Source of the DNA: Geosiphon pyriformis
Taxonomy: Eukaryota; Glomeromycota; Glomeromycetes; Archaeosporales; Geosiphonaceae
Assembly: GCA_016748015.1 (NCBI GenBank)
Contig: JAAOMT010000671.1
Span: forward strand, 121,634-185,633
Reading direction: 5' to 3'
DNA: 64,000 nucleotides
Under the pieces are notes generated by a model. The model was not told where the DNA came from and did no database searches. It saw nothing but the letters and a program-made list of their open reading frames with translations. Positions 43,141-55,954 of this stretch are shown piece after piece; the first letter of the stretch is position 1; the number at the start of each line of letters is the position of its first letter. The position numbers and the translations under genes are program-made.

Positions 43141-45165
43141 ATTCTATTGTTAAGATATTAATGGCTGGTTTGAGGAACTGGAGATCAGTTAATGGACTAC
43201 TATTGACAATCTCCAGCTGAGGCCATGGCTGATAAATGGGTTGGAACTGCATTTAATAAATTGATGCTGGAGACTAATAGACTGAAGGTGAGTATAATTG
43301 CTGTGTCATTGGGGTTTGATACATTGGCCGCATCATAAGTAGGTAATTTGGTTAATATAGAGCTGAATTTGATTGATAATTTGGAATTTGAATCTGGTGA
43401 TTGGGATTTTGATATTGATTTTCCGATCATTGGTTATTTAAATGTTGGCAGCAATTGATTTGCAAGTGGCCTTGTTTACCACAATAGTGGCAAGTGTGTG
43501 TTTTTTGCTGCCACTATTGATTAGTCACAAAAAGTGCTGGACATGACTGATTTTGGAAGTAATTTCCGTTTTCCTGATTGTTATATAATTGGGGAAATTG
43601 ATAAAGGACTTGATTGTTGTTAGCTAAGTACCCTTCTAATTTCTGATTGAGTGAGTCACTTAATTGCTTCAATTTGGAATCCAAGTCAGATAATCTATTC
43701 ATCACTAGGATTATGGCTTGGGCATGGTTGGTTTTGAGTTCAGCTGCTTCAAAATCTCTGGCATTTGTAACTGTGGCTTAAAGGTCTGCTGGATGCATTG
43801 GACATACACGTTGAAGAATGTTACTGCACAGACCTCTAATAAATTGGTTCAGGATTTGTGGTGCTATAAAATAATCAGTCTGGATTGCTTGAATTTGGTA
43901 CAGATTCCTATGGAAGTGTCCTAGGTAAGTAGTAACTGCTTCATTTTCTCCTTGCTTGATAGTGGTGAAAGTGTTTGCCAATTGGTTAATGCTATTATTA
44001 TTATTGAAGTATCCCAAGAATACAATTTTGAATTCCTAGAATGTTTGGGGTTTGATGACTAAACTTTGATACCACGAGTTAGTAGTATTCTGTAAGAAAT
44101 AAGGAATGGCTTGGAATGCTCTTTGGTCATTTCATCTATTAGCCACGATAGCTTTTTCAATGTCATTAAGCCATATTTGGGTGTCATCTTTTTTGCTGGT
44201 GAATTTCTCAAGTTTTGCTATTGGAGCATAGGCCATTGGATCTAAGTTTGGTTGTTGAAGTTGTTGTTGCAGCTGTTGAAGTGGCTGTTGTGGTTGCTGT
44301 AGTGGTATTTGTTACAGTTGGATTAGTTTAACTGGTGGCTGATTAATGATGATTACTGGAGGTAAGTTTTGCTAATTAATTAACTTGGGATTTGGATTGT
44401 CTTGATTTGGCAGTATTTGAAAATTCAAAGTTTCAATTTCTGGGTTTTCAGTGATCGGGTTCTGGTAAGTAAATTCTTGATCTTCAAATTTTTCTTCTTT
44501 CTTTTCTGATTTCATTATCTTCCAAGGACTTGCATTTTCAAAATCTGGTTGAAGTGGCAGTAATTGAAATCCTGATGGAGTTGGCAATTGTGATTTAAAT
44601 TCTTCAAAATAATTACCATAGGTTTCTAGTAATTCTGCTTTCTTTTGTTTACTTTGAAATAGTAGTCATCTAAATGTTGATGTTGTATGTGATGTGGATG
44701 CGCTTGCTGATGAAATGTTAATGGTGCTTCTGAGTGTATAGTAGTATGATAGATTTGTTAGTAATTCAACTCTGGTTTTCTTCCAAGTAGGTGGTTGTAT
44801 TTGTTTTGATATCACTGCTGGTGTTTGTAGTCTTCTCTTTCCTTTGTCTGCATAGGTAATTGGGAATTGTTGTTGTGTGTATCTTTTAATAGTTTGATTG
44901 ATTTCCTTGATGATTGGTGTAAAACTGTAATTTCTTAGTAAACTGGTATGTTGAAATAATTTTGTATAGAAATTTTCTCTTGTGGATTCAATGTTAACTG
45001 TTTTTCCTAAGCAGTCTGTGATTTTATCATTGACATAAAAGTTAAAGGCTGATTCTGCTAGAAAATGGTTATTGTTTAATCCTAAATGTTGGCTGTACTG
45101 TTGAAACAAAAATTTGGTGAATCCTAAGTGGTTTGCTCCTATGATCTCTGATTCTGCCACTTTTG
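43141..45165 (-). pseudogene. R7 Gag
   Basis: The N-terminal part 45160-44666 is open for 164 codons and begins with GTG in AAAAGTGGCAGAATC; no AUG occurs in it. A Pro/Gln-rich middle follows (44230-44590), then the capsid-like domain (43780-44200, with GYFNNNNSINQLANTF). Next are a helical stretch (43514-43705) and a zinc knuckle near 43440-43505 (CHYCGKQGHLQINC). Stops are few in the first third. Confidence 0.82.
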
Positions 45166-45202
45166 AATAATTGTTGTTGGTACTGGTTCTTTGTAGGATT
45201 AT

Positions 45203-45220
45203 ACCTTACAGGGAGCACCA
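45203..45220 (-). other. R7 primer-binding site
   Basis: On the minus strand TGGTGCTCCCTGTAAGGT, separated by 2 bases from the LTR. Nearly the same as the R3 and R5 sites. Confidence 0.7.
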
Positions 45221-45222
45221 AA

Positions 45223-46057
45223 TATTACAGATAATTATTTGAAGTCTCAAATCAAATAACAAATCTGTAACTTGGTGCTCAGTATGTTAATAATGCTGGT
45301 AATACTGGTATGTTGGTTGTATCTGAAGGTTTTAGGGTGGAGTTTTTTGTATAATGGACAGAGATTTAATTAATGGTTTTATTTATAGCTTCCCAAAACC
45401 ACAGTTTTGTCAAATTTTTTTCTCAGCATAGTGGCTGGTAATCTTCTTGATAAGCTATCCTCAAATTTATAAGTGTTTTACTCTTGTTTCACAGGTTTTT
45501 TACCAGTCCCTATGATGTCTGTATTTCAGCACTTAATCCTTAATCAATTTAGCAAAACCCAAAGAAATAACAAAAAAATAAAAGAAATAGCCGTGATTAA
45601 GAGCTATTGTTCTAGTGTGATTAAGTATCAATTACTATCAACATGAAGTGTTAATAGTGGAGAGTGGATTAAGATAATAAATAATTATTTATTGATATTT
45701 GTGAATTGGAAAAGTTGCTTTGATGAAATCTAAACTGGGAGGTCTGTCTTTTCTACTTTTAATGCTACCACTATATATACATAATTTGGGTTCTATGAGA
45801 TTGCTCACATTCTCGAGCAATGTGCTATAATTTCTCAAGCAATACTCACATTGCTGAGCAATGTGCCATATTTTCTTGATATTGCTTTATATTGCTGAGC
45901 AATGTACCATGATTTTTGACATTGTTTTACATTGCTGAACAATGTGTCATGATTTCTGACATTGCTCCACATTGCTAAACAATGTGTTCACGTGCTAACT
46001 ACTACTCTCTTATTGGTCTTCTATTTTTTCTATATCCATTTTTTTTTATAAGTAACA
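45223..46057 (-). repeat. R7 5' LTR
   Basis: 835 bp, minus-strand ends TGTTACTTATAA and CTGTAATA. The palindrome array (45795-45992) has more units than the 3' LTR, while the A-rich stretch near 45560-45590 is shorter, so the lengths nearly balance. Confidence 0.9.
45795..45992 (-). promoter_or_regulatory. R7 U3 array of ACATTGCTGAGCAATGTG palindromes
   Basis: Several near-perfect 17-18-bp inverted repeats (ACATTGCTGAGCAATGTG type) separated by CCATGATTTCTGACATTG-like spacers, period about 40-45 bp. The 3' LTR has the same at 36745-36890 with fewer units. Sequences on both sides of the array match the R5/R1 LTRs, which carry the GGAATTCC array instead. The array therefore looks like an exchangeable module. 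Confidence 0.6.
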
Positions 46058-46061
46058 GTGG

Positions 46062-48255
46062 CTGCTTTTGGTTGGTTTTTTGGTTATGGAGTAAGGTATT
46101 TTCTGGAGTGACTAAGAGACTTAAGTAGTGTTGAGAATTTAAATTTTGAGTGTATCTGGTTCCTAAACTCTACTAGCATGATTCTAATGGTTGGTTTGAT
46201 AAGCTAAAAATTGGTTGGTGGACAACTATTGCCAATCTCCAGTTTTGAGTAACCCTTAATCTGGAATTTCTTGATATTATCTGAACTAAGTTTGGTGATG
46301 GTGTTGAAATTTGTTGGAATTAATATATTATTTGTGGCTGTGGTTGATAAATAACTGGTGCTAAAGTCTGATAAATAGGTGGTTGATAAATTGGCAGCTG
46401 TATTATTGGTAGGTAATTTGGTTAATATAGTTCTGGATTAGGTTGATATCTTAGAGTTTAAAACTGGCAATTGGGATTTTGATATTGATTTCCTAATTAT
46501 TAGTTATCTATTCTTAATTTGCAGTCAATTCTCAAATGTTCTTGTTTATTATAATAGTAGCAAACACATATCTTCTGCTGTCACTGCTAATTGGTTGATG
46601 ATGCTGAATATGACTGATTTTGGAAACAATTCACATTTTTTTGATTATTGTATTGCTATGGAGATTAATAAATTGCTTGATTGTTAGCTAAGTATCCTTC
46701 TAATTTTTAATTAATGGAATTACTGAATTGCTTCAACTTAAAATCCAATTCAGATGACCCGTTCATCATTAGATTAATGGCTTGGGCATAGTTGGCTTCA
46801 AGTTTGGCTGATTCAAAGTATCTGGTGTAGGTGACAGTAGCTTAAAAGTCAGCTGGATTTAATGGATATATGCATTGGAGGATGCTACTGTGTAGTCCAC
46901 AGATAAACTGATTCAGGATCTAAGCTATTGTAAAATAGTTCATGTCAATGGCTTGAATTTGGTGCAAATTTCTGTAGAAGCATCCTAGGTATGTAGTAAC
47001 TGTTTTACTTTCTTCTTACTTGATAGTGGTAAAAGTATTTGCCAAATGATTAATGCTATTATTGTTACTGAAATATCTTACGAATTTCAGTTTGAATTCT
47101 TGAAAAGTTTGTGGTTTGGCAGCTAAACTCTGATACCATGAATTGATGATATCTTGGAGAAAATAGGGAATCACTTGAAGGGCTTTGTCATCATTCCATT
47201 CATTGATTGTGATGGTTTTTTCCATATCATTAAACCATACTTGGGTGTTATTTTTCTCACCAATAAATTTCTCAATTTTAGTGATGGGTGCATATGCCAT
47301 TGGTGCTAATGATAATTGTTGTTGTGGTTGAGATTGAGATTGAAGTTGCTGTTACAGTTGCTGCTAAGATGATGGTTGTGACTGTTGCTATTGCTGTTTG
47401 GCAATTGGTGGGATTGGTAATAGATCAATTATGATTACTGAAGGTAAGTTTTGGACAACAATAAGGGCAGTATATGGATTGTTCTGATTTTTCTGAGTTG
47501 GAATGATTGGGGTTTCAATTTCTGGATTTTCTAAAATCAGGTTTTGGTAATGAAATTCCTGATTGTTGTTTTTTTCTTCTTCTGATTTTGTTATCTCTTA
47601 GGGACTCACAGACCCAAGATCTGGTTGAAGTGGCAGTAATCAAAATCCTGATAGTATTAGTAATTGTGATTTAAATCTTTCAAAATAATTACCATATGTT
47701 CTTAATAATTCTGCTTTCTTTTGTTTACTTTAAAATAGAAGTTGTCTAAATGTTAATATTATGTTTGATGTGAATGCATCTACTAATGCAATATTGATGG
47801 TACTTCTGGATGTATAATGATATGATAAATATAGTGGAGATTCAATTTTTTGTTTTTTCCACATTGGTAATTGTATTCCTTTTGGAGTTGCTGTTGGTGT
47901 TTGTAACTTTCCTTTACTTTTATTTGCATAAGTAATGGGAAATTGTTGTTGAGTATATCTTTCAATTTCTTGATTAATTTCTCTGATGATTGGTGCAAAA
48001 CTGTGATTTTATGATAAACTGGTGTGTTGAATTAATTCTGTATAGAAATTTTTCCTTGCCAATTCAATGTTAACTGGTCTTTCTAGAAAATTTGTGATTC
48101 TTTCATTGATGTAAAAGTTGAAGGCTAATTTTACTAAATAATGGTTGTTGGTTAAATCTAATTGTTAGGTATATTGTTGAAATAAAGATTTGGTGAATCC
48201 CAAATGTTTTGTTCCTATTATTTCTGATTCTGCTACTTTTGAATGACTGCTGTTG
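46062..48255 (-). pseudogene. R1 Gag, decayed
   Basis: On the minus strand from AAAAGTAGCAGAATC (about 48235-48250, the conserved start context with GTG turned to GTA) through a Gln/Pro-rich middle. The capsid-like domain (47016-47300) has MAYAPITKIEKF, INSWYQSLAAKP and FKLKFVRYFSNNN. A decayed zinc knuckle (YYNKQEHLRIDC) lies at about 46520-46565. R7 cuts it at 46058. Confidence 0.77.
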
Positions 48256-48278
48256 GTGCTGGTTCTTTATAGGATTAG

Positions 48279-48296
48279 ACTTTACAGAGAGCACTA
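48279..48296 (-). other. R1 primer-binding site, mutated
   Basis: Minus strand TAGTGCTCTCTGTAAAGT, 2 bases from the LTR. TGG has become TAG by one transition; otherwise the family pattern. Confidence 0.6.
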
Positions 48297-48298
48297 AA

Positions 48299-49140
48299 TG
48301 TTACAAGTAATTATTTGGGGTCTTAAGTCAAATAACAAACCCATAACTTGGTGCTAATTCATTTGATAACATTAATAATATCTGTAAGTTGTTTGTATCT
48401 AAAGATTTTGGTTAAGTCTTTTGTATAATAGACAGAGATTCAATTGTGATTTTAGTAGCCTCCTGAAATCACAATTCTATCAAATTTTTTTCTCAGTATG
48501 GTGACCAGTAATCTTTCTGGTAAGTTATCTTCAAATCTATGAGTTCTCTACCCTTGGTTTATGGATCTTTTACCAGTCTTTATAACATTTATAACTTAAC
48601 ACTTTTAATTTTTAATCAATTAGTACCAACAAGAAATAACAAAAAGAAGAAGAAAAATAAAATAAAAAAAATAAAAAAATAAGCCAAGACAATAAATGTT
48701 AGTATCTTGTCAATAGCCATAATTAAAAGCTATTGTTCTAGTATGATTAAGTATCAGTTACTATCAACATAAAGTGTTGATAGTGGAGAATGGATTGAGA
48801 TAGTGAATAATTATTTATTAATATTTGTAAATAGAAAGGTTGCTTAAATCAAATCTAAACTGAGAGGTTTGTCTTTTCTATTTCTAATGCTATTGTTATA
48901 TATACATAATCAAGATTTTTCAATTTCTTAATTTTTCACACCAGGAATCCTGGAATTCCTGGAATCTTGCAATTTCTTTGAGAGGAATTCTGGAATTCTG
49001 GAATTCTTTATATAAGAATTCTAAAATTTTTGGAATCCTGCAATTCTTCTGAGAGGAATCTTAAAATTTTACATTTACTATGGCTACTTTTGATTAGTTA
49101 ATTTATATATTAATATACTTCTTATATTCTAAGAATAACA
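48299..49140 (-). repeat. R1 5' LTR
   Basis: 842 bp, minus-strand ends TGTTATTCTTAGAAT and ACTTGTAACA. Carries the GGAATTCC-type array (48945-49070). Collinear with R4 and R5 LTRs, so R1 and R5 belong to one LTR subfamily. The right flank ATGG is the presumed half of its target duplication. Confidence 0.9.
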
Positions 49141-49159
49141 ATGGAAAGCACAAAGAATT

Positions 49160-50610
49160 TGATATCTTGCAAAGTATTGGTTGCTTAATGATAAGTTTCC
49201 AATATCAAAACATAAAAAACACCAAAAAATGATTAGAATAATTAATAATGAAAACATTATAGAAAGATGTCATATTTGGATTAGAAACCAAAACTTCAAT
49301 ACTACTTTAGTCACATTTAAAAAATTCATCAAGCATGAATTGTTTCTTAATATTGGAATAATAATAAAAAAAACTATTAGTCTTATAACTGCAGTAAGAT
49401 AGCTCAAAATTCTTGGTTATTTATTTCAACAATATTATCAAGGCTTATATTATGATAAACATGAAAGAAATAATGTCTTGTAATCTCAAAAAAAATTTTT
49501 AAAAAAAATATATGAGCATGAAAAATATATGTCAAAGTATAAAAGTGAATTTATGGATCAAATACATCCTAATTTACTTAATAAAAAGAAAAAAAAATTC
49601 TTGTAGTCTATGATAAATGCATTTTTTATTCAAATAATAACAAGTGTAACATATGGACTAAGCATGAAAATTTGCCACTAAGAAAAAAAGGAAATAAAAA
49701 ATCAATTATAGTTAGTAAATTTTTAACTAAAATTGATAAATATTTACATTTACAACAAAATAATATAAAAAACTATTTTAATATATCAGAAAAAACATGA
49801 TGTTATTTGCAACCTAGTATAAATCAAGATGGTTATTAGACAGCAGATCATCTTTTTAAACAAATTAAATGTAAAGCAATTTCAGTTTTTAAGAAATTAT
49901 ATCCAGATTGTACAGTTGTATTTGTTTTTGATAATAGCTCTAATCATGCAGCATTTAATAAAGATGCTTTAATTGTAAGCAGGATAAATTTAAGTCCAAG
50001 TGGAAAGCAATCATTAATGTAAAATACTTCTTTTAGATTAGATAATCAATTACAATTAATAATCTTCTTAGAAACATATTCAGATGAAAAACTTTAAGAA
50101 TTGCCTAAAGGAATTAAATAAGTATTAATAGAACAAAAAAAATGGCCATCAAAAGAATTAGTATTAGAATGCAAAAAATGCAAAAAAAAATCAAAGATTC
50201 TTTAAGAGTTTCTTGTTGTGTATGTCAAGTAATATCTTTGGAATCTAATTTTTTTGCTTAAAAAAATACAATTAAAGAATTAATCGAAAATATAAGACAT
50301 AAGTGCATTTTTTTTCCAAAATTTTATTGCAAATTAAATTTTATTAAAAGATATTGAGGAGCTGCTAAAAGATATGCACATAACAAATACAATTATTCAT
50401 GAAAAAAATTACAAAGAACAGTGCTTAAAAGTCTTGAATCAGTATTTTTAATAACTATTAGATGATTTTCAAAAAAATATTGGTGTTATATGAATTTTTA
50501 TAGAAAAAATTTTAGTAGAAAATTAGTAAAATATGCTATAAAAAAATATAAATTTTATAGAAAAATCCCAGATAATATTCTTAAAGAATTAGACAAATTA
50601 AAATAATATT
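49160..50610 (+). pseudogene. Decayed DDE-superfamily transposase
   Basis: About 450 codons with many stops and frameshifts. Readable blocks are LYYDKHER (49450), VYDKCIFYSNNN (49607), LRKKGNKKSIIVSKFL (49678-49726), DGY-TADHLFKQIK (49827), VFVFDNSSNHAAFNKDALIV (49918-49976), GIK-VLIEQKKW, a Cys pair CKKCKKK and FYCKLNFIKRYWGAAKRYA (50320-50378). I recall this order from a widespread fungal DDE transposase family with LRKKG-G-SIMVSEF and HCELNFIE-FWG blocks. The final catalytic Glu reads Lys here, so it is inactive. Terminal repeats not found. Confidence 0.7.
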
Positions 50611-50799
50611 CAAATTTTGTAATACTGTATTGGTTTTATATTATATAAAATTTAATAAAATTTTATTTTTTATTATAAATAATATATTAAAAACACATAT
50701 ATATTAACCAATAAAATTTAATTATATAAATAAAAATATGTAAAAATCATCATTTAAAATTTTGGATTAATATATATTTTTGGCGATTATAAATAGTTT

Positions 50800-52000
50800 A
50801 CATCATATTATCGACAAAAGCACTAACAGCCAGAAATAAAGACAACTCACTCTGATTTTCTATTCTGCCAGTTTTGACAACAAATTTAGTATTAATATGA
50901 TAATCACATAAACTTTTATGTCTTTTGACTTTGCATAGAAGAGAATTATAAAAATTTTTTTAAAGCAAAGGAGAGAAAACTTTGTCTTAGTTCAAACTGT
51001 CATGTACACAGTACTCATTAGTCAAATTATAATTAGTTATAACCCAATTAATTCTATTATTGTGAATATTTCCAAAGAATTTGATGAATTTTTCATACAT
51101 CTTAATCCAAACTAAACTATTCTTTAAATAATACCAACTTACAAAGTTATAAATCTTTTGCATATTTTACAAAACCAGCCAAAGTTTGTGACCTTTTTTC
51201 AAAGCATTCTTAACTATAGAACCAATTGCAAAAATAGAAGACTGGGTAGTAGTTCTCTTTAATACTAAAAAATTATCACCACAAAAAACATTAAATCTAT
51301 TACAAGCCAAGGAAATTCTATCAGAAAACAACTTGAAAAAATTTTTTTAGGCAGTTTTAATCAACATAATTAGCCTAGTATTAGTCAGAACATCTTTTCA
51401 CTTATAAGATTTAAAAATCATTGACACTTAAGCCTTTTTTTAAGATTAAAAAACAGACTTATATACTAAATAAAAGTTCAAAAAATCTGAAAACATAATA
51501 AAAACAAAACTGTTACAATGTTTCCAAAGCTTATTCATAATATTAAACAAATTAGCAGTCTTCTCATTAAACAGATCTTTAACTACATACATTATATTCT
51601 TATAATTAATAACATTTATAATATTAGAAAAAGCACTATTATTAATATAAACCAGTAGCAAATATTGTTAATACTACAAACCAAGAACACTATCTAATAC
51701 TTTTTTCTTTTTTGTTCAGCTTTTCATAATCACATTAATTTTGAACTTAATCTCAACAAAATTCAGAACCAACTTATCATTAACAACCAAATAATCTAGC
51801 ATAATTCTTTGAAAAAAACATTTTAAAACACTCCTAATTGTATGACTTTTATTGACAGCAAAGCTCTCTATTTATTTATCAATAGCAGACCTAATATAAG
51901 ATTCCTTAGTTTTCAGAGATTTAGCAAGCTTGAAAACACAATATGATTTTTTTACAGCAAAAAAAGCAAATCTTACATTATTAAAATTGGCACCAGAATC
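50800..52000 (-). pseudogene. LINE reverse transcriptase, N-terminal part
   Basis: Contains LWKHCNSFVFIMFSDFLNFYL (about 51470-51540), VSMIFKSYK-KDVLTNTRLIMLI (the RPI block, here decayed), RISLACNRFNVFCGDNF, YNFVSWYYL (expected A-D-S) and AFVDNMM (about 50800-50822, expected F-DD). The metal-binding residues are partly lost. Homology fades about 20 codons later. Confidence 0.72.
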
Positions 52001-52329
52001 CAACAAAATTTGAATCTTCAAAGCATTGTCATTGTCCAATGATAATTAGTAGTTTACCAAAAAAAAAAGCTCATTACTAAATTTATCTCATAAAAATTTG
52101 GCTATTTTTAATACTAAAAACTCCAATTTATGAAATCTGAAAGATTCTTTGGTAAAAATATCATCAAACTCTTTGAATCATTTCTTCTTGAATACTTTAT
52201 TAACTAATAGACTCACTATTTTATGAACAATATTCCACATAGTATTCAGATCTAAGAAATTCCTAAATATAGTAAACTCATCAGAAAACAGAACTGTATT
52301 AACCAGTATAGTATTTTTAAACTCATTTT

Positions 52330-53100
52330 ATTTAGTATTATTAGCATTCTTAAAATCAAATTTCCAGCAGTCTCTATTTGTCTGCTTATGAAAAGAGTAC
52401 AACTATACATTAAGCAAACCACCCAGTTCTAAAAAAATGGACACAGCATAATAATTAGTATCAAAGTGCTCTCTAATATCTAAAACATCACAATCCACAA
52501 CCATGTTAACACAGTTTAAAAAAATAAAAATAAAATCAATTGTTTTTTTAACATCTTTAGAATTGAACTATGTTAAAGTTTTTGCAACTGAACTTTTTAC
52601 CAAAGAATTAATCAGTCTTAATTCAAGGCACTTTTTGAAACTAGTGTATTTACAAGAACCATCTTTATTAAAATCACCACCTAAAATTGCAAATAAGGAT
52701 TTATTTACAGTCTTAGCAATTAATGAATTGATTTTTTTAGCTTAAAATAAGCATGTTACTAGAATGGTACCAGCATATAAATCCAAAATTAACACAGAAA
52801 GTTTATTCTTAAAAAGCAACTTAATAGACAATAGTCTACCAGCAATTTCTGAAATCTTGTATATGTGTTTTGTTAAACTGATATTCATAATAACTGCAAT
52901 ACCAGAATCTAAGTAACCAGACTTTAAACCAGAAGTGAAAATCTAAACATTATCAAATTTATTTATAATCTATAGATAAATCTTTTCTCTTAATTTTGTT
53001 TCAGTAATAATAGTAACTAAATTGTTCATATCTTTATGCCAATAAATAATATTCTCTTACTTTACAGAATTGTTCATATCTTTAATATTACACATGACAA
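52330..53100 (-). pseudogene. LINE endonuclease domain
   Basis: Markers of the exonuclease-endonuclease-phosphatase fold: ITETKLREK (the metal-binding Glu, about 52995-53020), SGLKSGYLDSGIAVIM, and ILGGDFNKDGS (about 52657-52690) for the second Asp-Asn site. Near 52530-52560 is KTIDFIF, and REHFDTNYYAVS (about 52450-52490) replaces the usual SDH end. It would nick the target for target-primed reverse transcription. Confidence 0.72.
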
Positions 53101-53109
53101 TTTTCCAGA

Positions 53110-54960
53110 TTAAATCAGTTATTGTTAGAAAAAATTGTTTAAAACCAAATTCCTATTATCCATTTTTGCCAATATATTTATAATTATATCTGACAAATTG
53201 TCTATTTTAATTTCAAATTTCTTGATAGTTGATAGTTTTAAAAAACTCTATTTTTGTTATAGTCTCATTATTAGTAACAGCACTTAAACTTTTATTTATT
53301 ACTGTGTCTGTTCCTTAATTCTGTGATAAAAAGATTACCAACAGCTAACATTCAGGACTAAACTAGAAAACTATTGGCTTAAGTGCTTTTAATCTCTTAG
53401 CCAGCTTATTTATTTTTTCTGCAAGATTGATAAAACTGTACTCAAGAATAGCAAACTTATTATTTACATCTAAAGAAACCAACAAAAGAAGTTTTACATT
53501 TAATAACAAACCAACATTAAAAAAAACTAAAAAAACTATATGAAAAGTAGAATCACTAGCAATCTGGATCCAAGTTTTACCACCAAAAAAAACTGAATAA
53601 GCAATTAACACCTGCTTTTTTATATATATATTGGCTAAACAAGCCTAATTTTGAGAAATTACCACACATTTATTATGACCACCAGAATACTTACTTATTG
53701 AATACATATTAGAGACATAATTAAACTGTTTATATTGAGCACAACAGGCCAAAAAAAACCAGTTCAGTATAAATTTACATTCTTAAAAACTTGTATAGAA
53801 TTAATAGCAGTCAATTTAGATGTTTTGTCAGCAAAACAAATTACAACACATTTATTACATACATATGAACTTAGATTACAGCCAATAAAACATGTTTTTC
53901 TCTTATATAATTCCAACAAACCAAATAAATTATAAGCAATAATACTAATTGGCAAAGTATATAACAAAGCTTGATAAAGATTCTTGAAAACTCATGATTA
54001 TTTATTATTAATTGCCAATGCTATATGCACAGAATTTTTTTTTAAAAAAATTAACCATTTAAAAACAACTAAACTGGCAACATTTAATGACTCAAATTCC
54101 ACCAAAATCTTTTGTTAAAGACCAATTAATTGTATTTTAATTGAAATAATTTTACCAAATTTGGAGAATATTAATTCTATGACTAATTTGAGAAAATTTA
54201 TTAAAATTTTCTTGACAACTACTTCTTAATTTAAATGGTTATTTGGTTTTTTAACATCAATATTAACCAAGATTTTTGTATTAATAGTCAATTCTCTAGC
54301 CTTTAGTAAACTTAACTCTGAAGTAAAAAAAAACTTGATCAATTCTAAGAATTTTGAGAGAGTAGATGCTCTTCCAAAACCATCTACACAATAAAAAATC
54401 TTTTTCAATACCATCAATTTATTACCAAAAAATTTGCCAGACACAGCCAATAAGTTAATATCCAATGTGAATAATTTATTAGGTCCAAAATTTCTAATAT
54501 TTTTACTTTGTAACTTGGCCAATAGCAACTTTTTGGAATTAGCAAATATAGGTGCTAGAAGCACCAATTCAGTTTTATTATTACTTAAATTATCAAATAA
54601 TAATACTTTAGGTGGTTATTGTAAAACATATATTCTCATTAGTGTCTTTCTTAGAATTGTGTTACTTATTATATTATTAATATTAGAAGTGTTGAAGTCC
54701 ACGTAACTCATTTCTTTAGTAATTGTGTTTTTTATGTTCTTAATATTAGACATCTTACTAATATTAGCTTTTTTATTGTCTACTTTACTATTTTAAGACT
54801 TTTTGTATTCTTTAATACTAGTTTGTAAAACATCAACAAATATAAAACTAGTTGACAAATCTATTACACTATTAATAACTTTAGATTTTTTTGGTTTTTT
54901 GTATAAGAGACTATAAGAGTAGATACTTTTAATATACACTTTCTTCTTATTGCTAGATCA
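53110..54960 (-). pseudogene. LINE first region (gag-like, RNA-binding)
   Basis: Includes MSYVDFNTSNINN (starting 54713), LLAVSGKFFGNKLM (about 54420-54465), FYCVDGFGRASTLSKF, QALLYTLPISIIAYNL (about 53925-53975), RKTCFIGCN and a Cys pair near 53730. FFGGKTWIQIASDS (about 53545-53590) and a Leu/Ala heptad-like stretch follow. This arrangement is typical of the first half of fungal LINE proteins that bind their own RNA. Open pieces: 54226-54567, 53764-53967, 53363-53611. Confidence 0.65.
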
Positions 54961-55950
54961 GATCTCAACTTAGCTGAAATAAAACTAGAATTACCAATAA
55001 AAGAGCTTATTAGATCTATAATAACAAATAAGAGTACATTAAAAGAAATAATAACAAAAACAAAAAGGTAAAGAAATAAAAAATGTATTTTTTTAAAGAT
55101 TCTATGTTTTTACTGTAACCAGAAGATCAATGAAAAAAAAAGTATTAATTAAAGTTAAACATTAAAAAATATTATTTTGAAAAAAAATAACCTTTTTTAA
55201 ATATATTATTAGTAAAAATAAAATTAATAATAATAATATATTATATACTATTTTATACAAAAATTTTATCTTTAAAAAATGGTATTTAAAAACTTTGTTT
55301 GTTTTTAGTAATGTTAAAATTTTTGTTAATAAGATTATAAACTTGGTATATAATATAAAAATAGATTATTATAATAAAGTATAATTAATTTAACTTAAAT
55401 TTAAGATAGTTTTAAAAAAAATAATTTAATATCTTATAATAATTTGGTATTTTTTATTGTTTATGGTCTATTATTATAGCTTTTTAATAATCTTGTAAAA
55501 TTATTTAATATTATTAAAATATTTAATATTTATTTTAGTTTATATAAGTTGTATATATTTTTTTAATATTAATTATAATGTTTTTGTTAAAATAAATTTG
55601 TGATATTGTCTTAATTAACTTAAATAGCTAATTATATATAAAAAGTACATAATTTATATTTAATTTAGATTACTTAGTTAATATATTATGCTAAGTAATA
55701 TTTAGATTTTATTTATTAAAATAAAAAAAGTAATAATAAATTTTTAAATATTTTAAATATTATTTTTAATTTAATGAATTTAATATTATAACAAATAATA
55801 TTAAACTTAAATAATTACACAAAACATTAAAATTTAATACTAAATAATTTTGTTAAATAAAATTTTTATTTAATTATAAATATATTATTTATTACAAACC
55901 AAAAAAACTATTTAAAATAAAATAAGATTAAATACTAAATTTAACTTTTA
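54961..55950. other. Very AT-rich spacer without recognisable coding
   Basis: About 1 kb of runs of A, T and AAT/ATT with stops in all frames. I see no LTR ends, no repeat array with a clear period and no gene. It separates the LINE from the relic and FOX2. Confidence 0.6.
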
Positions 55951-55954
55951 TACC

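Larger units (their letters stand above)
36111..46057 (-). mobile_element. R7: full-length dUTPase-family element, minus strand
   Basis: 9947 bp with LTRs at 36111-36958 (3') and 45223-46057 (5') and a perfect GTGG duplication (36107-36110, 46058-46061). It lies in the R1 Gag-protease junction, same orientation as R1. The complete domain order is present. The LTR body is related to R5 but the U3 array is a different one. Coding regions carry stops at Gln and Trp codons and a few frame changes. The integrase core still shows all three acidic residues. Confidence 0.92.
1..49140 (-). mobile_element. R1: outermost Ty3/gypsy-type LTR retrotransposon, 3' part outside window, exploded by nested insertions
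   Basis: Minus-strand element whose pieces lie at 1-745, 14493-15453, 35367-36110 and 46058-49140. Joining the pieces in order gives one continuous reading of Gag, protease, Cys-rich linker, dUTPase and beta domain, which shows they are one element. Its 5' LTR is 48299-49140, with a PBS-like site just inside. RT, RNase H, integrase and the 3' LTR must lie left of base 1. It is interrupted by R2 (target duplication CTGG), R5 (ATAG/GCAG) and R7 (GTGG). Right flank after the LTR is ATGG. Many in-frame stops mark it as dead and the oldest layer of the nest. Confidence 0.88.
50750..54960 (-). mobile_element. LINE-1st copy: 5' and middle part of a non-LTR retrotransposon, 3' end missing
   Basis: A minus-strand reading with scattered stops runs from about 54960 to 50760. 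It starts with a nucleic-acid-binding region with a decayed Cys knuckle, continues with an apurinic-type endonuclease and then RT as far as AFVDN, after which similarity ends. It belongs to the same family as the right-hand copy (61269-63787), which begins at the same RT box. Loss of the 3' side is unusual because LINEs normally lose the 5' side. No poly-A is seen at the break. Confidence 0.8.
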
